Part shown: piece by piece, positions 27,083 through 36,000 of the stretch
Layout of the letters: each line of letters starts with the position of its first letter
How positions within the stretch are numbered: position 1 is the first letter of the stretch
Origin: Agromyces agglutinans
Lineage (GTDB): Bacteria; Actinomycetota; Actinomycetes; Actinomycetales; Microbacteriaceae
NCBI RefSeq assembly: GCF_009647605.1
Contig: NZ_WJIF01000002.1
Coordinates: forward strand, 372,001-436,000
DNA: 64,000 nt
Direction of reading: 5' to 3'
Position numbers and translations under genes: made by a program
Notes under the pieces: generated by a model
Told to the model about the DNA's origin: nothing
Database searches by the model: none
Seen by the model: only the letters and a program-made list of their open reading frames with translations

Positions 27083-30000
27083 ATGGGCTGGCGCGGCCTG
27101 ACCGGGGGGTTCAGTTTGCGCACGATCGGACGATGGACGGCGGCCGCACTCGCGGCGACACTGATCGGGGCGTCAGCCCTCGCTGGCTCGATGCCGGCGG
27201 CCGCGGCACCAGACGACGCGGAGTTCACGACCTTCACGAAGGTCGTCACACCGCCCGATACCTCTCCGTACGAAGCGGATGAGCAGTTCAGCTACACGAT
27301 CACGATGACGTGCAACAGCCCGATCGTCGACATCTGCACCGATGCGATGGTCGACGACACGCTGCCCGCGCCGCTCGTGTTCGACCCATCGGTGCCGAAT
27401 CCCGTCGTCGTGACGGGCGGCGGCACGGGTGCGACCGCGCCGACCGTTACGGTCGACCAGGGCGCGGGCTCGTTCAACGTCGCGTTCAACGAGGTGGGCA
27501 CGGCCGGAACGGGCCTCGAGACCGGCCAGCAGGTGACGATCACCGTGTTCGTACAGGTGCCGGCCGACGCGAGCGCCGACTACGACGGCGAGATCACCAA
27601 CACCGCGAACGCGTCCTCGACGAACGCGTTGCCGGTCGAGGCGCCCGCGACCGTGATCCTGGACATCCCCGAGCTGCTCGACTCCACCGTCGTGAAGTCC
27701 GTCGACGACCATGTCGCCGACGGCCAGACCGTGCCCGCCCTGCCCGACCAGCCCGTCGACTACGCGATCGGCGGCGGCAATGCCTCGAATCGGTCGGTCG
27801 ACGCCATCGTCGTGCAGGACCCGGCCGACGGGGTCGCGAGTCCGTTCGACGGATACCTCGACTTCACCGGTATCACCTCGATCACCCCGCCGCCGGGTGC
27901 CGATCAGGTGCAGATCGAGTACCTCGACGACGACGGCAATTGGGTCGTCACCTACCCGACGGGCCCGATCCCGACCGACTTCACGAACATCCCCGATGTG
28001 CCGCCCGACGAGGTCCACGGCCTCCGCTTCACGTTCACGTCATCGACCGGGCAGATCCCGCCGACGCCGGCCGGCGAGGAGGGCACGATCGGCATCTCGT
28101 CGGTGACGAACGACACCGTGCTCGACATCCCGCTCGACGCGTCCGAGACCGTGCCCAACACGGCCTCCTCCAACGTCGTGGTCGAAGACCGGTCGAACAT
28201 CCCCGAGACGGCCGACGGCGCCGTCGTCATCAGCAACACGGGCCCGACGGTCGACGTGGAGAAGACCTTCACCGACCCGGTGCTGCTCGCGGGCGAGTCG
28301 ACGACGGCGACGATCGACTCGATGAACGGTCCCCGACCGGTCACCGAGATGGTCATCGAGGAGCCGACGCCCGGGTCGCCGGATCTCGCCGAGCAGGGCC
28401 TGACCTTCGACGGGTTCGGCCCGGTCGCGTGGCCGCAGAACGCGACGAGCGCGACCGTGACGTACACGTACGCCGACGGCGTTGGAGAGCCCGTCACGAC
28501 GGGCGAGGAGAACACGATGCCCCCGCCGGAGGCAGACCGTGACGTCGTCGGCTTCACCGTGACCTTCACGGGCCCGATCCTGCCCAACTCCACGGCGGAG
28601 CTGCCGTTCGACGTGACCGCGGCCCCGGTCGAGGGCCAACTCGACATCGTCAGCACGAACTTCGTCACCTCGACGGTGACCGACGAGACCGACCAGACCG
28701 GTACCGATCAGGATGCCGCCGACCTGACGCGCCAGCCCGTTCGCGTGTCGACGCTCATCGAGAAGAACATCGTGCAGGACGAGGTCTGGGACATCCCGGG
28801 CAGCCCGACCGACGTGACGTTCCTCGCATCGGTCAATGACCAGGGCGAGAACGCGTCGACGGTCGGGGCCGACGAGCTCATCGTGAGCGACCCGGCCGAT
28901 CCGCAGCCCGGCGACCCGCCGTCGGAGTTCTGGAACACGTTCGACGCCAACCAGCTCACGGCCGGGGTACCCGCCGATGCGAACCTCACCGTCGAGTACT
29001 GGAACGGCGAGGAGTGGGTGGTGCTGCCCGGCGCCGAACTCGTCGAAGGCCCGACGACCTTGAACTACACCGTGCCCGCCGACCTGCAGGACGACGTCCA
29101 GGGGATCCGCTTCGTCTACACGCCGAAGCCAGGCCAGACCCTTCCGCCCGGGTTCCAGGTCGCGCCGAGCGTCCAGGTCGTCACTCGCGACGAGTTCCGA
29201 GACGGCTCGGGCAGCGTCTCGGATGCCGCGGCCGCGGCCGATCCGCTCGTCGTCGCCAACGACGCGTCGTCGACGGTGACGAACCCCGACGACACGACGC
29301 CCGAGGACAACACGGCGACGGATGGCGACCAGATCGACGTGAACCCGTTCCCGGGCGGCGACGGTGTCGACCTCATCGAGAAGACATGGCTCGAAGAGAA
29401 CGTGAACGCCTTCTCCGACGACCTGCGCACCGCCCGGGTGTCGTGGGCGACCGAGGGCGTGCCGTTCGACTCGGTCGCGGTCACCGACGACCCGACCGCC
29501 GGCGACGACTTCTCCGACCTCGCGGCATCGGTGTTCGACGCGTGGGACCTCGCCGCGATCGAGGCGATCGACGCGACCGTCGACCCGAGCATGCCGTACG
29601 ACCGCATCTCGACCGTCGAGCTCTACAGCGACACCGCCGATGCGTGGGTCGACGTGACCGCCGATGCGTGCGGTGCCGCCGACACCACGGGTACGGCGTG
29701 CGACGGAGCCTTCCCCGGATACGAGCTGGACGACGCGCAGCGCGCGTCGACGCTCGCCGTGCGACTCACCTACGTCGAGGGGTCGAACCGCGGCGCCGGC
29801 ACGGGGCCCGCGCCCGGCACCGGGGTCGCCGCCTCCTACGATTTCTCCCGCAACCTCGACCTGACCTTCCAGCTCCGCCAGGAGAAGCGCAGCGACGGCG
29901 GCCCGGTCGTCGGCAGCCTCCACGACGAGACCTACAACTCGGGTCTGAACGGCGTCGTCACCAACACCGTGAACGTCGCGGGCGAAGGCCCCGAGCCGAT

Positions 30001-33000
30001 CTCGCAGAACGCGAGCGACGACATCACGATCCTCGACACCGTGATCAACACGTCGGTGACGAAGGCATGGGACCAGGACGGGCTGCCGATTCCGCCCGAG
30101 GCCGCCGACCAGGCCGACTATCCGCTCGTGCGCGCGACGCTGACCGCCCGGAACGAGACCGAGACGAACATCGAGACGTTGCGACTCGCCGACCCGGCCG
30201 CGACGCCGAACCCGCCGACGCCGCCTCCCGGCGAGACGACGACGTACGACTACCTGAACCTGTATGCGATCGAGTCGATCAGCGTGCCGGCCGAGGCCAC
30301 GGTCTCCACGGTGGAGCTGACCCGTGCGGGGGGGACGACCACCGAGCACACCATCGAGGAGGCACTCGCGCTCACACCCGACGAGCTCGCCGACGTCGTC
30401 GGATTCGCCGTCACGCACACCGATCCCGACCGGGTCGCGATCCAGACGCAGGAGCAGACCAGCGTGCTCCTCGCCTACCAGCTGCGCGAGTTCCTGCGTG
30501 ACGACCCGACGGTGCGACCCACGCTCGACGACACGGTGGAGAACTTCGCGTCGTCCGAGGCGTCACGCCCCGGCGGAGACCCCGATCTCGATGAAGCGTA
30601 CGCCTCCGACGAGGACTCGTTCATCTTCGAGCCCGCCACGTATGGCGTGAACGCCGGCAAGTCGATCTCGCCCGCCTCCCGGTACGAGGACGAGCCGCGC
30701 GAGGGCTACACGGTGACGATCGGCGGCCAGCCGACCGGCAACGTCCGCACGACCGTCTTCACGATCACCGACGACGCGCCGACGTTCTGGAACGCCTTCC
30801 AGTTCGCGTCCTTCCCGGTGGCGACCCTGCCGGAGAACCTCGGTCAGGTCCGCGTGTCCGCACTCGTGGGCGTCGAGTACGCCGAGGACACCGGAAGCCT
30901 GTTCGCGTCGTGCAACGTCGCCGCCGACCTCGAACCGTGCTGGGTCGTCGGCGACTGGCAGGACGTCGCGGGCGACAACACCGTGACCCCCGTGCTCCCC
31001 GGCGGCGTCGCCGCGGCCGACGTGCGCGGACTCCGGTTCGAGGTGCGCCGTGACGAGGCCGGGTCGAACTGGGAGCAGCCGCGCAATCCGATCGTCTCGT
31101 TCTCGTTCCTGGCCGACCGGCTGGAGAACCTGCGCGTCGGGCCGAACGGCGAGATCGACTCGTATCCGGTCCCCTCGACGCTGCCCGGCCTGCAGACCGC
31201 GCCCGGTGAGACCGTGCAGGGCACGACCACCGACGTGGTCGACGTGCTCGGTGTCGGGTCGTGGGAGACGCCCGGGGGCGCCACGTGGCAGGCCACGGCG
31301 GACGCGACCGACACCACGCAGCTCCTCCATCGCCCCAACGCGATCCGCGTCACGAAGTCGCCCGGCAACGGATCGGGCGGCGCGACGGCGCAGCAGTTCC
31401 CGCCCGACTCGGAGATTCCGTACGTCATGACGGTGACCAACTCCGGGGAGTGGGCCATGACTGGGCTCGAGCTGACCGACCAGATCGCGACCGATGCAAC
31501 CGGTTCGTATCTCGTACCGGTACCGGGCGCCGACCCGGTGTTCGAGTTCGCGCTCACCGATGCGGGCGGCAACGCCCTGCCGACGGATGGATTCACGGGT
31601 GAGCTCGACACGACCACCGGCGTGGTGACGATCACCGTGCCCGACGGCTTCGTGTTCAACCCGGGCGACGTGCTCGCGATCTCGGCGCACCTGCAGTTCC
31701 GCGCCGGCCTCGCGCCGGGCACGCCGGTGGCCAACACGATCGCCGCGACGAGCGACCGCGACTTCGAGACCTGCGAGCACACGTCGAACAACGTCGAGAT
31801 CGCCGACACCGAGAACGTCGCCGAATGCGCGGCCGACACGACCGTGACGCCGGCCGCCGCAGCGCCGATCAGCATCGTCAAGTCCGTCAAGGGCACGGGA
31901 GCCGGCGTGCCGGGCGTCGATCCATCGGACCCGAACTACAACGACCTCGGTGTTCTCAACACGGCAGCGAATCCGACCGCTGCGGCGTGCTCCACGCCGA
32001 ACGCCGGCGGCGGTTTTTACGTCAATCAATGCGTGCCCATCACCAGGCCGGGCGGAGTCGAGACCTGGCGCATCAGCTTCACCAACCGCGGCAACGTTCC
32101 CGCCGACCGGATCGCCGGCATCGACGTGCTCCCGGCGGTCGGCGACACCGGCGTCGTCGTCGGCTCGCAGCGGGGATCGGAATGGGCACCCGTCTTCATC
32201 GGAAACGTCGTGATCCCGCCCGCTGGTACGGCAACCGCGTACTACATGACGAGCGTGCCCAACCAGGCCTGCAACGCCACCGACATCCAGTACAGCACGC
32301 TCGGCCAGCCGGTCCCCGATTCCGACCCGTGCTTCGCCGACGTGTCGAGTCGTCAGTGGATCGAGTACGACGCGACGACCCCGCTGGAGGAGCTGGCGAC
32401 GGCGCGCGCGCTGAAGCTCGTGTTCTCGTACCCGGCGGGCGGCGGCCTTCCGCCCGGCGCCACCGGTGCCGTCACGTTCGACACCCGCACCCCGGCGATC
32501 GTGCCCGACGCCTACGACGATGGACTGCCCATCGCCTGGAACACCGTCGCGGCCGGATCGCGGGCGACGTTCCAGGGCGAGGGCATCTACCAGGGCCCCG
32601 TCGAGCCGGTCCGCGCCGGCGTCGCCGTGCCGACGGGTGAGGTGCAGTTGCAGAAGCAGCAGGTCGCCCCCGATTCCTGGACCTTCCCGCTGCCGGACTC
32701 GTACGAGTTCGACGTGCAGTGCGAGTCGCTCGAGGAGCCGGTCGACCTCGTCGACACCGCCGGTGACGAGGTCTCCCCGATCGAGGTGCCCGCCGACGGA
32801 TCGCTCGTCGCCGTGGGAACCGGTACGAACCTGCCGCTCTTCTCCGCCTGCACGGTTTCCGAGCTGTTCGCACAGGGCTCCACCGTCACGTACGACCCGG
32901 AGGGCACCGGTGACCGCTCGGGTGAGGTCATCGCGACCCGCGACCTCACCGGCCGCACCGACATCCACCACCCGTTCCCGCCGGACCCGGTGGAAGAGGT

Positions 33001-36000
33001 CACCCTGCAGGTGACGAACACCTACCAGATCGGTGGCTTCTCCATTTCGAAGGAGGTCGAGCGCAGCACCGCCGTCGATCAGGACGGCAACGCGATCGCG
33101 TTCGATCCCGAGTTCACGTTCGAGGCCAGCTGCATCTGGCTGGGCGAGGAGATCATCCCCGAGGCCGAACGCACGTTCACGCTGGGCGAGGGCGACTCGC
33201 AGGACTTCGCCCCGCTGCCGGTCGGCGCCGACTGCACCGTGACCGAGACGGATGCCGCGGGCGCCACGACGACCGAGGTCGTGGTCACCGAGGACGGTGT
33301 GGAAGGCGAGCCCATCGCGGGGCCGGCCGAGTTCACGATTCTGCCCGACGAGGAGGACGGCACGCATCTCACCGCGCTCGCCGTCACCAACACCTACACG
33401 GTCGGCGGCCACTCGATCACGAAGGACGTCACCGGCGCCGGCGCCGAGGACTGGGCGCCCGACGAGTTCACGGTCCGGCTCGTCTGCGAGTGGGACCAGG
33501 CGACGACGAACCCGGTGTACGACGACACGTTCACCATCACCGACGGTCAGACCATCACGGTCGAGAATCTGCCGACCGGGGCATCCTGCACGGTGACCGA
33601 GCCCGACGACGGCGGCGCGACCGGTGAACCGGTCATCACGCCGGCCCAGCCGGTGGTGATCGGCGTGGACGGTGCCGAGGGCGACCCGGTCGCCGTGACC
33701 GTGACGAACGACTTCCGCGTCGGCGGGTTCCAGGTCGAGAAGACGGTCGTCGGACCCGGCGTCGGATTCAGCGAGTCGGTCGACTTCGTGTTCACATACG
33801 TGTGCACGTACGAGGGCGTCACGGTCGGCGAGGGGACGCTCACGATCACGGGCGACGGCACGGCGGGGCCGCTCCTGTCGGAGACCGTGACCGGCCTTCC
33901 GGTCGACAGCGAGTGCGTCGTGACCGAGACCGACAGCGGTGGGGCGGATGCCACGCCCGAGCCCGTGACGGTGACCATCCCCGACGAGGTCGACGGTGTG
34001 GCGCAGGTCGAGGCCGCCGAGTTCGAGAATCGGTTCAGCGCCGGCACGATCGCGGTCACGAAGGAGCTCGACGGCACCGCCGCTGAGGTGCCCGAGATCG
34101 TCGAGGCGACCTACACCGTGCACGTGACGTGCACGCTCACGGCCGACGGCGAGCCGCTGTTCGAGGGCGACGTGCAGGTCACGGGCGGTCAGACGGTCAC
34201 GGTGATCGACCCGGCGACGGGCGAGCCGCTGCTGCTGCCGCTGGGCACGCACTGCTGGGGGGACGAGACGGACGACGCGGGTGCGACGGAGTCGAGCGTC
34301 GACTTCGACTCGTTCGAGAACGCCGTCATCGTCATCGCGTCGGGTGGCGACGACCCCGAGGCGCTGGAGATCACGGCGACGAACACCTTCGACTTCAGCG
34401 AGATCTCCATCGCGAAGGCGCTCGACGGCAACCCCGCGCACGCCGAGGGCGTCACCTTCGAGATCCTCGTGACGTGCACCCTCGACCGCGGCGACGGCAA
34501 CCCGCCGATCGTCATCTACGACCAGGAGCCGGTCGAGCTGCAGGGCGGCGAGACGGCGACGCTGGGTGATATCCCGATCGGCTCCGAGTGCTGGGCCGAG
34601 GAACCCGACGGGCAGGGGGCCTACGAGATCGAGATCGATGCGACCGAGGAGGAACCGATCGTCGTCGACGGCGGCGAGGCGCCGATCACCATCACGGTGA
34701 CGAACGTGTTCCCCGACGCCGGCTTCACCGTCACGAAGGAGGTCGACGCCGGCGGTGCAGTGAACCAGGACGGCACGCCGATCGCGTACGACACGGTGTT
34801 CTCGTTCACCGCGACGTGCGAGTTCCAGGGCGAGACCGTGCTCGACGAGTCGTTCGAACTGACCGACGGCGGCACCCAGACGTTCGGCGGCCTGCCGGCG
34901 GGCGCCGACTGCACGGTGACCGAGACCGACCAGGGCGGGGCATCCACGTCGATGGTGATCACGCAGGACGGCACCGAGACCGATCTCGGCGAGACGACCG
35001 CGGCGGAGTTCACGCTGCTTCCCGACGCCGAGGCGACGATCGTCACGAGTCTCGCCGTGACGAACGCCTACACCGTCGGCGCGATCGCGATCACCAAGAA
35101 CGTGACCGGCAGCGGGGCGGATGCCTGGGCACCCGACTCCTTCGAGGTGAACGTCGTCTGCACGCTGGAAGCCGCCGACCCTGACACGGTCTACGACGGC
35201 GTGCTCACCATCGCCGCCGGCGCGACCGTGACGGTCGAGAACCTGCCGACCGGCGCATCCTGCACGGTGACCGAGCCCGATGACGGCGGCGCGACCGGGG
35301 ATCCGGTCATCACGCCGGAGCAGCCCGTCGTGATCGGGGTCGACGGCGAGGCGGGCGATCCGGTCGCGGTGACCGTGACGAACGACTTCCGCACCGGCGG
35401 ATTCGAGGTCGAGAAGTCCTTCGTCGGACCGGGCGTGACCTTCACCGAGGGCGTCGACTTCGTGTTCACCTACGTCTGCACGTACGAGGGTGCGACGGTC
35501 GGCGAGGGCACGTTGACGGTCGTGGGCGACGGCACCACGGGGCCCCTGGAATCCGATCCGGTGACCGGCCTGCCCGTCGGCAGCGAGTGCGTCGTCACCG
35601 AGACCGACGACGGCGGGGCGGATGCCACGCCCGAGCCCGTGACCGTGCCGATCACCGACGAGGTGAACGGCGAGCCGCAGGTCGTCGTGGCGCCGTTCGA
35701 GAACCCGTTCAGCGCCGGCACGATCGCGGTCAGCAAGGTCGTGGACGGTGAGGCGGCCGAGGATCCCGAGATCTCCGGTGCGACGTTCACGGTGCACGTC
35801 ACCTGTGCGCTGACCGCCGACGGTGAGCCGCTGTTCGAGGGCGACGTGCAGGTGACCGGCGGCGCGACGGTCACGGTGATCGACCCGGCGACGGGCGAGC
35901 CGCTGCTGCTGCCGCTCGGCACGCACTGCTGGGGCGTGGAGACCGACGACGCGGGTGCGACGGAGTCGAGCGTCGATTTCGACTCGTTCGAGAACGCGGT